A stretch of DNA of 64,000 nucleotides from Bacillus swezeyi (GCF_001969815.1 NZ_MRBK01000010.1:1-64000); one strand, 5' to 3'; shown: positions 8,311 to 19,359, counted from the stretch's first letter. The notes: generated by a model not told the origin, from the letters alone. Translations and numbers: made by a program.

Positions 8311-9069
8311 TCAGTCAAAAAACGCTTGGTTAAAAATGGTGGCAAATTTTCCGTCTTCCACCTTTTCTTTCGTGATACCGCTGTCCGTATGTTTTGTGAA
8401 GTGGTCTTTTGACAAAATGATTTTTCCGTCTTTTGTCAGCTTCGAAGCGAGCGGATGTTTATTAAATGGTGATGCTTCATCATCGAAAATCGCATCGCGA
8501 ACCCTTGCAAGCACTTTTTCATCGATTGGCTTCATCGCAAATGCATAGCCCGTCTGCCATCCTTCCCCTTTATCCATTTCAAGAAGATAATCCCCTTTAT
8601 CCGTCTTCACCTTTCTGATGCGGTAAGCACCTGTTTTTGAAGCGACGGTTTCCCCTGAAAACGGAACAGGTGCAAGCGGAAGATTGATGCCAAACCCGGT
8701 GTCGAGGAGATACGTTTCATTCTCTTTCTGAAGAATAACGGCGATATGTGTCCCCGTCAGCGCCCACGCTCGTTCTTGCTGATTGAAGACCGTACCTTGG
8801 ACCATATGAACAGAAAAACCGATCTCCTTCAGAATGTAATAAAGAAAGGCGTTTAAGTCATAGCACAAACCGCCCCTCTTTTTGTTCAAAAAGGCATCTG
8901 TCAGAGCATTTTTCGTCATCGGTGTCCGTTCATTGTTTAATACCGCGCCATTTTCAAAAGGGAACTGCAAAGCCAGCAAAGACAAAAACTCAGGCAGATC
9001 CGCAAATGTCACAGATTTAGTTGGGCGGTATCCGATCCTTTCATACAGCGAGTCGAGCTGAATAGTCAT
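8311..9069 (-). CDS. yvcN: Arylamine N-acetyltransferase family protein
   Basis: A 252-residue NAT-family enzyme that transfers acetyl from acetyl-CoA to arylamines or hydrazines. The Cys-His-Asp triad is visible: Cys in RGGLCYDLN, His in TGTHIAVIL and Asp in YLLDTGFG. The start at 9069 follows AAAGGAG. It lies directly downstream of crh, in the same order as yvcN in B. subtilis. A terminator-like hairpin between the two suggests that readthrough or a separate promoter is needed for its expression. Confidence 0.85.
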   Translation of the reverse strand: MTIQLDSLYERIGYRPTKSVTFADLPEFLSLLALQFPFENGAVLNNERTPMTKNALTDAFLNKKRGGLCYDLNAFLYYILKEIGFSVHMVQGTVFNQQERAWALTGTHIAVILQKENETYLLDTGFGINLPLAPVPFSGETVASKTGAYRIRKVKTDKGDYLLEMDKGEGWQTGYAFAMKPIDEKVLARVRDAIFDDEASPFNKHPLASKLTKDGKIILSKDHFTKHTDSGITKEKVEDGKFATIFNQAFFD

Positions 9070-9093
9070 GATGATTCTCCTTTCACTTTGAAT

Positions 9094-9125
9094 AAAAAGC
9101 CAAACCCCAGAGAGGTTTAGCTTTT
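9094..9125. terminator. Terminator downstream of crh
   Basis: AAGCCAAACC (9097-9106) pairs with GGTTTAGCTT (9115-9124) with one mismatch. On the minus strand the stem is followed by TTTTTATT. It overlaps the crh stop codon and is likely the main 3' end of the yvcI-crh operon. Confidence 0.7.
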
Positions 9126-9374
9126 TTCCTGAACATATGCAGTCAATACATCAAGGGCATCTTGTTCATCAGTTCCGTCAGCGATGAGCGTGACCTCTGA
9201 CCCCGAACTGACAGCAAGACTCATCAGCCCCATAATACTTTTTGCATTTACTTTTTTATCTCCCTTTTCCAGAAAGATGTCTGATTGAAAGCGGTTGGCT
9301 TCCTGAACAAACAATGCCGCCGGCCGAGCCTGCAGTCCTGTTTTTAAAAGGATTTCCACTTTTTGTTGAACCAT
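9117..9374 (-). CDS. crh: HPr-like catabolite repression protein Crh
   Basis: An 85-residue HPr paralogue. Gln15 replaces the catalytic histidine of HPr (LKTGLQARP), so it cannot carry phosphate in the sugar PTS. Ser46 (AKSIMG) is kept as the target of HPr kinase, whose gene lies in this window at about 29 kb. Crh-Ser46-P is a co-repressor for CcpA. It is the distal part of the yvcI-rapZ-glmR-whiA-crh operon, 23 bases after whiA. Confidence 0.97.
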   Translation of the reverse strand: MVQQKVEILLKTGLQARPAALFVQEANRFQSDIFLEKGDKKVNAKSIMGLMSLAVSSGSEVTLIADGTDEQDALDVLTAYVQEKS

Positions 9375-9397
9375 ACGATCTCCCCCATTCCCTGCAA

Positions 9398-10348
9398 TTA
9401 TTTTAAAGAGACAGATTGTCCTGAACGCAACTGTTCAGCTATTTCATCCAATTTTCTGAGGCGGTGATTGATGCCCGATTTGCTGATTTTTCCGCTGGTG
9501 ACCATTTCCCCTAGTTCCTTTAAAGTCACTTCCTGATAATCGATGCGAAGCTGAGCGATTTCCCTCAGCTTTTCCGGCAAAGCATCAAGACCGATTTTTT
9601 CATCAATGAATTTAATATTTTCTACCTGTCTGAGCGAAGCGCCGATCGTCTTGTTTAAATTAGCTGTTTCGCAATTGACGAGGCGGTTCACCGAGTTTCT
9701 CATGTCGCGCACGATCCGGACATCTTCAAAGCGAAGCAGGGAATTATGCGCGCCGATAACATTTAAAAATTCCGTGATCTTCTCGGCTTCCTTGAGATAA
9801 GTGATATATCCTTTTTTCCGCTCCAGCGTTTTGCTGTTCAAATGAAAAAGGTTCATGAGCCTGCATAATGAATCATTATGCTCTTTGTACAACGAAAAAA
9901 TTTCGAGATGGTACGAAGATGTCTCCGGATTATTGACAGAACCTCCGGCTAAAAACGCTCCTCTCATATAAGACCGTTTGCAGCATCTTTTCTTGACAAG
10001 GTCTTCTGAGATGTTTCTGGCAATCACAAAGTTGCCTCCGAGAATTTTTAAATCTTCGAGAATGAATTTTGCGTTTTCGATCAGACGCACGATGTACACA
10101 TTGTTTTTTTTCAGTCTCATTTTCTTTCGAACCAACAGTTCGACGGATACTTCATATTGCTTTTTGAGCAATGTATAAATCCTTCTTGCGATGGCCGCGT
10201 TCTCGGTTTGGACATCGAGAACCACTTTTCGGTTTGAGAAAGACAATGAACCGTTCATCCGAATGAGGGCAGATAGTTCCGCATTAGCGCAGCAATCCTT
10301 TACTTCAAGGTTTGTAAGTTCTTTTTTGGTTTCCGATGCAAATGACAT
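9398..10348 (-). CDS. whiA: WhiA, DNA-binding cell-division and sporulation regulator
   Basis: A 316-residue protein with an N-terminal part related to LAGLIDADG endonucleases that has lost catalysis ([22 protein letters not shown]) and a C-terminal helix-turn-helix ([24 protein letters not shown]). In Streptomyces it activates sporulation division genes. In B. subtilis it affects Z-ring assembly and chromosome segregation. It sits between glmR and crh, its conserved position in Gram-positive bacteria. Confidence 0.96.
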   Translation of the reverse strand: MSFASETKKELTNLEVKDCCANAELSALIRMNGSLSFSNRKVVLDVQTENAAIARRIYTLLKKQYEVSVELLVRKKMRLKKNNVYIVRLIENAKFILEDLKILGGNFVIARNISEDLVKKRCCKRSYMRGAFLAGGSVNNPETSSYHLEIFSLYKEHNDSLCRLMNLFHLNSKTLERKKGYITYLKEAEKITEFLNVIGAHNSLLRFEDVRIVRDMRNSVNRLVNCETANLNKTIGASLRQVENIKFIDEKIGLDALPEKLREIAQLRIDYQEVTLKELGEMVTSGKISKSGINHRLRKLDEIAEQLRSGQSVSLK

Positions 10349-10375
10349 TTATAGACACCCCCATTCCAAGGCCTG

Positions 10376-11329
10376 CTATTCTTTTAACAACTCAACAAGA
10401 AGCGAAGCAACTTTATGTGTATCGTGGCGGATTACGCCATTTTCATACGTCACAATCTGATCTCTGATGACTTCAAGCCCCATCGCAGACAGATCATCAA
10501 TGTTGAACTGTACAGGCTGAGCCAGTTCTTTTGCATATCGTTCCCGAATATCGTCAGGAATTTCCTCGCTGTTGACGAGGATCGTATCAATAAACGAACC
10601 GTCCATATGCTGATTAAGCGCTTTTACATGATCGGCAGCACTGTAATATAACGTTTCGCCAGGCTGAGTCATCACATTGCAAATATAGACTTTCTTAGCC
10701 GAAGCGGCTAAAATTTCTTCCCTGACCTTCGGGACGAGCAAATTTGGCAAAATACTCGTATAAAGGCTGCCGGGGCCAAGTATAATCAGATCCGCCTCAC
10801 GGATCGCTTCAATGGTCTCCGGAACAGGCTCGATCTTTTCAGGGGTTAAAAACACCCTTTTAATCCGCTGGCCGTAGGACGGTATCGTCGACTCTCCTGA
10901 TATGATCCGCCCGTCGTCCATCTCCGCGTGAAGCACAACGCTTGTATTTGCAGCCGGGAGCACCCTGCCCCGTACATTCAGAACCTTGCTCATTTCGGTG
11001 ACGGCGTGAAAAAAATCACCGGTTATATTCGTCATCGCCGCCAAAATTAAATTTCCTAATGAATGGCCGATTAAATCGCTGCCTTTGCTAAAGCGGTGCT
11101 GAAACAGGTCTTCAACGAGAGGCTCCACATCGGATAACGCAGCCAGCACATTCCGGACATCCCCGGGCGGAGGGATTTTCAGCTCATTGCGCAATCGCCC
11201 CGAGCTTCCCCCGTCGTCTGCAACTGTCACAATCGCCGTAATGTCGACAGGCTGATGCTTTAATCCTCTCAGCAAAACAGAAAGTCCTGTTCCCCCGCCA
11301 AAAATCGCGATTTTTTTCTGATTTGCCAT
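10376..11329 (-). CDS. glmR: GlmR (YvcK), gluconeogenesis and cell-envelope regulator
   Basis: A 317-residue protein of the YvcK/CofD-like family with a nucleotide-sugar binding Rossmann start FGGGTGLSVLLRGL and DDGGSSGRLR. It binds UDP-GlcNAc and stimulates GlmS to direct carbon into peptidoglycan precursors, and is required on gluconeogenic carbon. The ATG at 11329 begins one base after the rapZ stop, so translation is coupled. An upstream in-frame extension of 29 residues overlaps rapZ and is rejected. Confidence 0.95.
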   Translation of the reverse strand: MANQKKIAIFGGGTGLSVLLRGLKHQPVDITAIVTVADDGGSSGRLRNELKIPPPGDVRNVLAALSDVEPLVEDLFQHRFSKGSDLIGHSLGNLILAAMTNITGDFFHAVTEMSKVLNVRGRVLPAANTSVVLHAEMDDGRIISGESTIPSYGQRIKRVFLTPEKIEPVPETIEAIREADLIILGPGSLYTSILPNLLVPKVREEILAASAKKVYICNVMTQPGETLYYSAADHVKALNQHMDGSFIDTILVNSEEIPDDIRERYAKELAQPVQFNIDDLSAMGLEVIRDQIVTYENGVIRHDTHKVASLLVELLKE

Positions 11330-11330
11330 G

Positions 11331-12218
11331 CTATTTTTTGCTTTTCTTCTCGATGTCCCGGTGAGTAACATGAGTATAGTAGTCCTTTTTAAAATAATCG
11401 GCAAGGTATTCCGCAAGCGTCACAGAACGATGCTGTCCGCCTGTGCAGCCAATCGCAATGACGAGCTGGCTTTTGCCTTCGCGCTTGTACGATGGAAGCA
11501 TGAAGGCCAAAAGCTCTGTCAGCTTTTCGAGGAACTTTTGTGTTTCATTCCATTTCATCACATAGGAGGATACCTCGCGATCTTCTCCTGTCAGCGGTCT
11601 CAGACTGTCGATGTAGTACGGATTTGGCAGAAACCTCACATCAAATACAAGGTCTGCGTCAATCGGAATTCCGTATTTAAAACCAAAGGACATCACATTC
11701 ACCGTAAAGGTGTGGCCCTGGTCTGTCGCAAAATGCTGGACGATTTTTTCGCGCAGGTCCCTCGGCTTCATGTCAGATGTGTCGTAAATAATCTGAGAGC
11801 GCCCTTTCAGTTCTTCCAAAAGCTCCCGTTCGGTTTCAATTCCCTCCAGCGGCAACCCTGTTGTGGCCAGAGGATGGGACCGCCTTGTCTCTTTATACCT
11901 TGAAACGAGAATCGAATCCTTTGCATCTAAAAACAAAATGCGCGGAGTGATCCAAGATGTTTCTCCAATTTCATCAAGCGCCTCAATCAGCCTGTCAAAA
12001 AACTCACGGCCGCGCAAGTCCATCACTAAGGCCACCTTGCTCATTTTCGAATTTGACTCTTTCATCAGCTCCAAAAACTTCGGAAGCAAAGATGGCGGCA
12101 AATTATCAACACAGAAAAAACCGAGGTCTTCAAAACTTTGAATCGCCACTGTTTTTCCTGCTCCTGACATTCCGGTTATAATCACAAGCCGAATTTCATG
12201 GACTCCATTCGCATTCAT
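11331..12218 (-). CDS. rapZ: RapZ/YvcJ-family nucleotide-binding protein
   Basis: A 295-residue P-loop protein (GMSGAGKT at about 16-23) with the family C-terminal signature [14 protein letters not shown]. The E. coli homologue is an adaptor for decay of the small RNA GlmZ and senses glucosamine-6-phosphate. The Bacillus protein YvcJ hydrolyses nucleotides and affects competence. The start ATG follows GGGGGGAAAG. It is third in the yvcI-rapZ-glmR-whiA-crh order and abuts glmR. The exact Bacillus role is less settled than in E. coli. Confidence 0.93.
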   Translation of the reverse strand: MNANGVHEIRLVIITGMSGAGKTVAIQSFEDLGFFCVDNLPPSLLPKFLELMKESNSKMSKVALVMDLRGREFFDRLIEALDEIGETSWITPRILFLDAKDSILVSRYKETRRSHPLATTGLPLEGIETERELLEELKGRSQIIYDTSDMKPRDLREKIVQHFATDQGHTFTVNVMSFGFKYGIPIDADLVFDVRFLPNPYYIDSLRPLTGEDREVSSYVMKWNETQKFLEKLTELLAFMLPSYKREGKSQLVIAIGCTGGQHRSVTLAEYLADYFKKDYYTHVTHRDIEKKSKK

Positions 12219-12238
12219 GCTTCTTTCCCCCCTTATGT

Positions 12239-12712
12239 TTAGTCGCTCTGCGGGTCCAGACGGTAGGACAGCAGTTCAAAGTCAGATGTATACGTAAAGG
12301 TGCCGTGAAGCAGTCCTTCGCCTTTCAGCATAAAGTCGAGAATGTGAACATCGCCGGGCGCCATCGGCAAGTTCTCTATTTCTCCTGCCTGATGCCACTG
12401 AATGATGCCTTCCTCAGACTCATCTACATGTCTGCCTGTATAATGATCGGCGACGAACGTGAACATCATCCATTCTGATACAACCTGGTCATTTTCTTTT
12501 ATGATGAAGGTGAATATCCCTTTCAACTGCGGGTTTAGCACATATAGGCCCGTCTCTTCGCGGTATTCCCTGATGACGGCATCCCTGACTGTTTCCCCGC
12601 TCTCCATTTTCCCGCCGGGAGCTACCCACCAGCCCCTGCGCGGTTTTTGCAGCAAAAGGACTTGATCATCTGAAATCAGCACACAATTCGTCACTCTTTG
12701 CAAGTCTGTCAC
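12239..12712 (-). CDS. yvcI: NUDIX hydrolase (8-oxo-dGTPase-like)
   Basis: A 157-residue hydrolase with a complete Nudix box beginning at Gly34 (GGKMESGET, then REYREETGL), including Glu52 and Glu53 for metal binding. It probably hydrolyses a nucleoside diphosphate derivative; the substrate is not evident. It is the promoter-proximal gene of the operon leading to crh, with a good promoter 30 bases upstream. Confidence 0.9.
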   Translation of the reverse strand: MTDLQRVTNCVLISDDQVLLLQKPRRGWWVAPGGKMESGETVRDAVIREYREETGLYVLNPQLKGIFTFIIKENDQVVSEWMMFTFVADHYTGRHVDESEEGIIQWHQAGEIENLPMAPGDVHILDFMLKGEGLLHGTFTYTSDFELLSYRLDPQSD

Positions 12713-12743
12713 CCATCCTTTAATTCCTTCAATTCTTTTTTCT

Positions 12744-12772
12744 ATTATACCGCTTCCTGATGCCGCTCACAA
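12744..12772 (-). promoter_or_regulatory. Sigma-A promoter of the yvcI-rapZ-glmR-whiA-crh operon
   Basis: On the minus strand TTGTGA (plus 12767-12772), a 17-base spacer and a perfect TATAAT (plus 12744-12749) lie 32 bases before the yvcI start. Confidence 0.75.
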
Positions 12773-12872
12773 TGAACATGCAGCCCAACTGCAAAAATCG
12801 CCTTTTCATAAATCCAGCCGCCCTTTTTTGGGAACGTGCCTGAGCCTATTCTAAATTAAGACCACCAGCGAA

Positions 12873-12886
12873 TGGAAGCGCTTGCG
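12873..12886. promoter_or_regulatory. Possible catabolite-responsive element (cre)
   Basis: TGGAAGCGCTTGCG keeps the central AAGCGCTT and TG start of the CcpA consensus but ends in CG rather than CA. It is about 100 bases upstream of the yvcI promoter. It could be functional or chance. The rest of 12773-12993 shows nothing else that I recognise. Confidence 0.3.
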
Positions 12887-12993
12887 AAAACCGTACTTTC
12901 ATTCTATTTTACAGCAAAATCCGCTTATTCATCATGTAAATATGAACAAATTGTGAAAATTTGTAAAAATTACACTTTTAGGAAAAACAGTGC

Positions 12994-13025
12994 AAAAAAA
13001 GGACACGGACATGATCATCCGTGCC
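12994..13025 (-). terminator. Terminator of trxB
   Basis: On the minus strand GGCACGGA and TCCGTGTCC pair around a short loop and are followed by seven T residues. It lies about 105 bases past the trxB stop. Confidence 0.8.
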
Positions 13026-13130
13026 AAAAGAATTCATTATAAAAGGGGGTCAATTACTGTACCAATCATAACGAATAATTGTTTCACTGGTGTTACAGGG
13101 CGGTTAAAACATGATGACGATTAGAATGCG

Positions 13131-14138
<1,008 letters not shown>

Positions 14139-14227
14139 CTAAATAAGATTCCCTTCTTGTATCTTCCTTACCCATATCCTATAAAATATCATGAATAAGC
14201 GCTATTTTTTTGCTCACACAATAAATA

Positions 14228-14259
14228 AAACAGGCTGAATGGTCAGTTCAAACCTGTTT
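14228..14259 (-). terminator. Terminator of the TPR-protein gene
   Basis: The arms AAACAGG and CCTGTTT, with an inner CTGA/TCAG pair, lie directly after the stop, followed on the minus strand by TTTATTTATT. Confidence 0.75.
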
Positions 14260-15720
14260 TTAAAGGTGTTCTTTTAATGTACGTTCATATTTCGTAAGCG
14301 TTCCCGGAGAAATGCTGAAAAGCTTTGCCGTTTCAGATTTGGTGAGACGCTCCCGGTGCTCTGTTTTCCAGATGAAATAGATGGCTGCAGCCAAACCGCC
14401 GGCGTTTTTCAGCTGAAGGCCGTAAGCCCTGATCTGCTGAATGACATGAAATATCCAAAAGCACATCGCCTCTTGTTCGATCGCTGACCGATCCGCTTGT
14501 TCAATCGCTTTCGCGGTTCTGTAGGCAAGGAGTGCATCCTTTGAAGCAACAGCTGCCCCGTCTTCACCGTAAAGCAGAAGCCTGACAAATTGGTCTTCAA
14601 ACGACGTTTTTGCGATGTTTGAATCAAGCACAGCTTGGAGCTGTTCCTTCTCCCCTTTTCTTCCGCTTATATAGTATGCGGCGAGGCGTTCCTCAAGCGT
14701 TCGCTGGACGGGTGCCTTTTCTTGCCGTTCTTTCCACGGCTCCATGCGGGCGGCATCAGGGTACTCCTCCTGCATCTTCTTCCATACGGACCGGGCAAAC
14801 TGAGTGCGGCCGGTAAAGTAAGCGGTGCAGGCGAGCCAGTAATAAAAGGTTTCATCTCCTTCAAATCCCATGCGGTAAAGAGATTTCAGCCATTTAAACC
14901 CGAGGTCATACCTGCCGACGAGCGAAAGTGTGGCGCCGAGCTTATACCTTTGTTCAAGCAGCATCGGATAAATATTGGATAGCTGTTCAGAAAGATCCCG
15001 AACCTTTTCATCCTTCCGCTCATAGTGGTAAAAAATGAGCAGATTGCAAAGCGCATGCAGATTTCCATGGCTTTTTTCTAAAACGGTAAAAATCGTCGTC
15101 TTTGCTTTTTGAACATCCCCTGCGTAAAAATAAGCAAGCGCCAGATTATTATAAGCTGACCAAAATTCCGGATAATCGGCTATAATCTCTTCAAGCATCA
15201 CAATGGACTCCTGAAGCTGTCCGTTCTCCAGCAGCGACTTAGCCCGATCCTGTTTAAGGATTAAGTCGTCCTGGTCGTACTCTGAGTAGCCTTGATCTTC
15301 TTCTCCCATATCCAATAATTCAAGGAGCTCTTCATTTTCCGCGCTGAACTCGCCATTGGGATCTTCTTTCATGTAAGTCTCAGCTGCTTTATAAGCTTCT
15401 TGGAAAAGACCGAGATGCGCATAATTATTCGCTTTAAAATAGTAGCATTCTGTCATTTTTTCATTGATGTTTTTCAGAATAAAGTCTAAAAGTTCATTTG
15501 ATTGCTGGTAAAAACCCATTTCTGTATAAATGACAGCAAGCTGAGACAGCATGCCCGTATTGTCCGGTTCAAGAAAAATCGCTCTCTGGATGAGTTTGCT
15601 CGCGCGGGATAAATTTCGTTCTCTGTATGCTTTGAGCCCTTTATGATAAAAATATTGCCCATCTTGAAAAAGCTGGACAATCCTCGTATTTTTATGATGT
15701 TCAGAAGTGTACTTTCCCAC
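14260..15720 (-). CDS. yvcD: Tetratricopeptide-repeat protein YvcD
   Basis: A 486-residue protein with several TPR units, recognisable around residues 25-130 (YHKGLKAYRERNLSRASKLI, then a copy with LSQLAVIYTEMGFYQQS) and 170-250 (WSAYNNLALAYFYAGDVQKA). TPR arrays mediate protein-protein contacts. There is no signal peptide or catalytic motif, and the partner is unknown. The GTG at 15720 is chosen because GGAGGG is 5 bases upstream. A longer in-frame extension upstream has no ribosome site and runs through the likely -10 (TATACT on the minus strand, plus 15755-15760). Confidence 0.85.
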   Translation of the reverse strand: MGKYTSEHHKNTRIVQLFQDGQYFYHKGLKAYRERNLSRASKLIQRAIFLEPDNTGMLSQLAVIYTEMGFYQQSNELLDFILKNINEKMTECYYFKANNYAHLGLFQEAYKAAETYMKEDPNGEFSAENEELLELLDMGEEDQGYSEYDQDDLILKQDRAKSLLENGQLQESIVMLEEIIADYPEFWSAYNNLALAYFYAGDVQKAKTTIFTVLEKSHGNLHALCNLLIFYHYERKDEKVRDLSEQLSNIYPMLLEQRYKLGATLSLVGRYDLGFKWLKSLYRMGFEGDETFYYWLACTAYFTGRTQFARSVWKKMQEEYPDAARMEPWKERQEKAPVQRTLEERLAAYYISGRKGEKEQLQAVLDSNIAKTSFEDQFVRLLLYGEDGAAVASKDALLAYRTAKAIEQADRSAIEQEAMCFWIFHVIQQIRAYGLQLKNAGGLAAAIYFIWKTEHRERLTKSETAKLFSISPGTLTKYERTLKEHL

Positions 15721-16047
15721 AGATACCCTCCATTTCAAACTGTATACCGTGAGTAGTATAACATAGTTTCCGGCAGGCTTAATAGGCCAAAAACAAGTTT
15801 CGAGAAAATTCTCTGCATTTTCCACTTTTGGTGTCTGATGACGAAACCAAAATCGTTTTTGCTCAAGTCTGCATCGGCAAGGTTTACGTTTTATATCGGC
15901 TGAGTGTTTTCATTTTTAACGATCATTTTCCAGTCAACAGCCTTTCAAAAGAGAATTTTCCACTCCTGTTCTCTAAAACTGATTTCAGCGAAAACGGATG
16001 ACGAAAGTACGTTCTCATTATATGATAATAAACAAGGGGGTTATGCT
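15721..16047. other. Divergent intergenic region between yvcD and the GNAT gene
   Basis: About 330 bases. Toward yvcD a TATACT -10 candidate is at plus 15755-15760 with a weak -35. Toward the acetyltransferase gene a TATATGATAAT stretch (about 16019-16029) may include its -10. No gene with a ribosome site was seen. Confidence 0.4.
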
Positions 16048-16527
16048 ATGCAAAACAACAGCTCAATTAAATTGGCGCATTTCTCGGACGAGCATTCAGC
16101 TGAACTGAATGAGTTCGAGCTTCCTGCAGAACAAAGCCCATTTACCGCGCTTCCTAAAGATGTCTTAACAGATGCGGCCGGACAGCATCCAATTGTCATT
16201 TTAAACGAAGGGAAGCCTGTTGGATTTTTTATACTGCACGCTACTGAGAGAGTAAAGGACTATTCAGAAAATCCTAAAGCGATGCTCTTGACCGCTTTAT
16301 CAATTGATCATAAGCAGCAAGGCAGAGGCTGTGGAAAAAAAGGGATGCTGAAGCTTCCGGAATGGATCAGCAGGGAATTCAGCCATTGTGATGAAGTCGT
16401 TTTAGCTGTCAATCAAAAAAACACAGCTGCTCAGCATCTGTATTTAAAAACCGGGTTTGTTGACACCGGCGAAAGAAAAATGGGCCCCATCGGAGAGCAG
16501 ATCGTGATGAGCCTGAAAGTTAAATAA
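16048..16527 (+). CDS. GNAT-family N-acetyltransferase
   Basis: A 159-residue protein with the GNAT fold pattern: beta-strand LTALSIDHKQQGRGCGKKGM (the acetyl-CoA-binding Q/R-x-x-G-x-G/A loop, here QQGRGCGKK) and the C-terminal VNQKNTAAQHLYLKTGFVDTG motif typical of amine acetyltransferases. The substrate is unknown. The ATG at 16048 follows AAGGGGG with 7-base spacing; a longer upstream in-frame extension has no ribosome site. It converges on hisI and shares the intergenic stem with the his operon terminator. Confidence 0.85.
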   Translation: MQNNSSIKLAHFSDEHSAELNEFELPAEQSPFTALPKDVLTDAAGQHPIVILNEGKPVGFFILHATERVKDYSENPKAMLLTALSIDHKQQGRGCGKKGMLKLPEWISREFSHCDEVVLAVNQKNTAAQHLYLKTGFVDTGERKMGPIGEQIVMSLKVK

Positions 16528-16550
16528 GCAAATGAAAGGCTCCAAACGGG

Positions 16551-16588
16551 CAAAAAAAACAACCAAAAGGGCATGCAATCCCTTTTGG
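16551..16588 (-). terminator. Terminator of the his operon
   Basis: CCAAAAGGG (16563-16571) and CCCTTTTGG (16580-16588) form a perfect 9-base stem. On the minus strand it is followed by TTG and eight T residues, just after hisI. Confidence 0.85.
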
Positions 16589-16605
16589 CAAGTAAACTTT
16601 CAAGC

Positions 16606-17235
16606 TTATTCTGTTCCTTTATGGCGTTTTTTCAGCACTTCCAGTACTTCATCAAGCGGGAGGGACTGTTCCCTTAAGAGGACAAGCAGATGATAAATAA
16701 GATCCGCCGCTTCCCATTTCAATTCTTCATGATCCCTGTTTTTTGAAGCGATAATGACTTCCGCGGCTTCTTCGCCGACTTTTTTCAAAATCTTATCAAT
16801 GCCTTCATGAAATAAATAAGTCGTATAGGCGCCTTCAGGCATTTCCGCCTGCCGTTTGGCAATCACGGCTTCAAGCTCGTTTATGATGGCGAAACGGCCG
16901 CCGTCTGCCGCCTTTCTGTCGTCCATTGATGTGAAACAGCTGTAGCTTCCTTTATGGCAGGCAGGTCCGGCTGGTTCGACAAGCACGACAAGTGCGTCTT
17001 GATCACAGTCAAGGCGGATGTCTTTGACATGCTGGACATTCCCGGATGTCGCCCCTTTATGCCAAAGCTCCCCGCGGGATCGGCTGAAAAACCATGTTTC
17101 CCTCGTTTCCAGCGTTTTTTCAAACGATTCTTTATTCATATATGCCAAGGTCAGCACCTCTTTGCTTGCTGCATCCTGGACGATCGCCGGGATCAGACCG
17201 GCTTCATTAAATGTCAATTCATCTGCCGTTATCAT
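16606..17235 (-). CDS. hisI: Bifunctional phosphoribosyl-AMP cyclohydrolase / phosphoribosyl-ATP pyrophosphatase
   Basis: A 209-residue fusion enzyme for steps 2 and 3 of histidine synthesis. The N-terminal HisI domain (about 1-110) has WHKGATSGN and the metal-binding DCDQDA and CHKGSYSCF motifs. The C-terminal HisE domain (about 115-209) has an acidic helix [13 protein letters not shown]. It is the last gene of the his operon and overlaps hisF by 4 bases (ATGA). Confidence 0.97.
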   Translation of the reverse strand: MITADELTFNEAGLIPAIVQDAASKEVLTLAYMNKESFEKTLETRETWFFSRSRGELWHKGATSGNVQHVKDIRLDCDQDALVVLVEPAGPACHKGSYSCFTSMDDRKAADGGRFAIINELEAVIAKRQAEMPEGAYTTYLFHEGIDKILKKVGEEAAEVIIASKNRDHEELKWEAADLIYHLLVLLREQSLPLDEVLEVLKKRHKGTE

Positions 17236-17990
17236 CTTACATTCACCCCGCGCTCGTTTAAATAAGCTTTCACTTCTTTCACAGACGTTTCTTTATAATG
17301 AAAAATCGAAGCAGCCAAAGCGGCGTCCGCTTGGCCTTCTTTAAACACCGCGTGCATATGTGCGGCATTTCCCGCGCCTCCTGAAGCAATGACCGGGACT
17401 GGAACGGCTTCTGATACAAGCTTTGTCAATCTGTGGTCAAAACCGTTTTTCTCTCCGTCGGAATCCATGCTCGTCAACAGGATTTCGCCGGCCCCCCTCT
17501 GAACGGCTTCCTTCGCCCACGATGCCGCTTCAAGGTCTGTCTTATTCCGGCCGCCGTGAGTGTAAACAAAATAGCGGTCTTCATCTTGATCGTATTTTGC
17601 ATCAATAGCGACGACGATGCATTGCGAACCGAAGAAAGCCGCGCCTTCCGTAATCAGCTCAGGACGGAGAACCGCGGCCGTATTAACGGAAACTTTGTCT
17701 GCTCCGGCCCTCAAAATCGTTTTCATATCTTCCAGACGATTGATGCCGCCGCCGACGGTGAAAGGAATAGCCAGCTTGGCCGCCACTCTTTCGACGACAT
17801 CAACCATCGTTTTTCTCCCTTCGTGAGAAGCGGAAATATCGAGAAAGACGAGCTCATCTGCGCCTTCTTCGTCATATATCTCAGCCAGTTCTACAGGATC
17901 CCCGGCATCTTTTAATTCAAGAAATTGAATGCCTTTAACAACCCGGCCGTCCTTCACATCCAGACACGGGATAATTCGCTTTGTAATCAC
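17232..17990 (-). CDS. hisF: Imidazole glycerol phosphate synthase subunit HisF
   Basis: A 252-residue (beta/alpha)8 barrel, the cyclase half of the HisF-HisH complex producing IGP and AICAR. Catalytic Asp is in [15 protein letters not shown] and in [12 protein letters not shown], with phosphate-binding GGGI and ASGGAG loops. The GTG at 17990 overlaps the hisA stop (GTGA) and gives the usual length. A GTG two codons earlier is less likely. Confidence 0.97.
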   Translation of the reverse strand: MITKRIIPCLDVKDGRVVKGIQFLELKDAGDPVELAEIYDEEGADELVFLDISASHEGRKTMVDVVERVAAKLAIPFTVGGGINRLEDMKTILRAGADKVSVNTAAVLRPELITEGAAFFGSQCIVVAIDAKYDQDEDRYFVYTHGGRNKTDLEAASWAKEAVQRGAGEILLTSMDSDGEKNGFDHRLTKLVSEAVPVPVIASGGAGNAAHMHAVFKEGQADAALAASIFHYKETSVKEVKAYLNERGVNVR

Positions 17991-18724
17991 TTGCACCCCA
18001 CCCTTTCAAGCGCTTCAGACACAGTGAATTGGTTCGTATAAAGAGCTTTTCCGACAATAGCGCCGCTGACGCCGTCCATACGGCGGCCGGCCAATGCTTC
18101 AAGATCAGTGAGAGAGCTGACGCCTCCTGAGGCAATGACCTGTTTACCGGTTGTTTTTGCGAGCTCAACCGTGCTGCCGATATTCGGGCCGGACAGCATT
18201 CCGTCTGTTGCAATGTCCGTAAAAATAAAAACCTCTGCACCTTCATTTGCAAGCTCACGGCCAAGCTCTTCCGCTCTCACCGCCGACGTTTCAAGCCAGC
18301 CTTCCGTCGAAACAAAGCCGTCTCTCGCATCAAGACCGATCGCGATGTGATGACCGTAAGTGTTCAGCATCTTTTTCACAAAATTCGGGTTTGAAACGGC
18401 AGAGCTTCCTAAAATCACTCTTTCTACGCCTTGTGATAGATATTCATACACATCCTTTTCGGTTCTGATGCCGCCGCCGACCTGTACGTAGATATTCAGT
18501 TCTTTGGCTATGGATATCACATGGCTGTCGTTTACTTTTTTCCCTTCTCTGGCGCCGTCCAAATCAACGAGATGAATCCATTTTGCTCCTTCTTTGGCAA
18601 ACAACGACGCCATTTCAAGTGGAGAGTCGCCGTATACTGTTTCTTTTGCATAGTCTCCCTGCACAAGTCTTACGCATTTGCCATTTCTCATATCGATAGC
18701 CGGATATAAAATAAATTCACTCAT
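17987..18724 (-). CDS. hisA: Phosphoribosyl-formimino-AICAR ribotide isomerase HisA
   Basis: A 245-residue (beta/alpha)8 barrel that isomerises ProFAR to PRFAR. The N-terminal catalytic Asp is in [14 protein letters not shown] and the second in [12 protein letters not shown]. The phosphate loops are VQVGGGIRT and VIASGGVSS. It overlaps hisH by 4 bases and hisF by 4 bases, so the block is translationally coupled. Confidence 0.97.
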   Translation of the reverse strand: MSEFILYPAIDMRNGKCVRLVQGDYAKETVYGDSPLEMASLFAKEGAKWIHLVDLDGAREGKKVNDSHVISIAKELNIYVQVGGGIRTEKDVYEYLSQGVERVILGSSAVSNPNFVKKMLNTYGHHIAIGLDARDGFVSTEGWLETSAVRAEELGRELANEGAEVFIFTDIATDGMLSGPNIGSTVELAKTTGKQVIASGGVSSLTDLEALAGRRMDGVSGAIVGKALYTNQFTVSEALERVGCK

Positions 18725-19359
18725 TTTTTCACCTTCTGTTCTTCTGTCAGCTGTTTGAACTGCTTTAAAATGGACATTCCGACCGTACTGCTTTTTTCCG
18801 GATGGAACTGGGCCCCGTACACATTGTCAAAACCGACGACGGCGGGTACCCGCACACCGTAATCCGCACTGGCCAGCAAAGCTTCTTCATCCATTCCGCT
18901 GACATAATAGGAATGGACAAAATAAGCGTATCCTTCCTCAGTTTCCTTTAAGAGCGGAGAATCGCGGTGGATTGTGAGGCGATTCCAGCCCATGTGGGGG
19001 ACTTTCAGCCGGTTTCTCAATGGACCGCGCTCCTCGAGTTTGGTGACTTTCCCCTTTAAAAGGGCGAGCCCCTCTGTTGCTCCCTGCTCCTCACTCTCTT
19101 CAAACAAAAGCTGCATGCCGAGGCAAATGCCGAGAAGAAGCTTTCCTTCACTGACAGCATTCTGAATAAAGATTTTCAGGCCTGTTTTATCCAAAATCTC
19201 CATCGCATCCCTGAAAGCGCCGACTCCTGGAAGAATGTAGCTGTCCGCTTTCTGCAGCTCACCGATCCGATCTGACACAAAATATGGTGCGCCGATCCGT
19301 TCCAGAGCTTTAGAAACGCTGTACAGATTTCCCATACCGTAATCAATGACACCGATCAT
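18721..19359 (-). CDS. hisH: Imidazole glycerol phosphate synthase glutaminase subunit HisH
   Basis: A 212-residue class I glutamine amidotransferase supplying ammonia to HisF. The nucleophile elbow GICLGMQLL carries the catalytic Cys, and the His-Glu pair is in GAQFHPEKS. It begins directly after the hisB stop. Confidence 0.97.
   Translation of the reverse strand: MIGVIDYGMGNLYSVSKALERIGAPYFVSDRIGELQKADSYILPGVGAFRDAMEILDKTGLKIFIQNAVSEGKLLLGICLGMQLLFEESEEQGATEGLALLKGKVTKLEERGPLRNRLKVPHMGWNRLTIHRDSPLLKETEEGYAYFVHSYYVSGMDEEALLASADYGVRVPAVVGFDNVYGAQFHPEKSSTVGMSILKQFKQLTEEQKVKK

Noticed and set aside
8050-8412. A plus-strand open frame of about 120 codons running past the barstar stop into the yvcN gene
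   Set aside because: It overlaps the barstar end and crosses three hairpins and a terminator; no start signal and composition typical of antisense frames.
10376-11416. Longer N-terminus for glmR
   Set aside because: The extra 29 residues lie inside rapZ and the ATG at 11329 gives the normal family start (FGGGTGLS).
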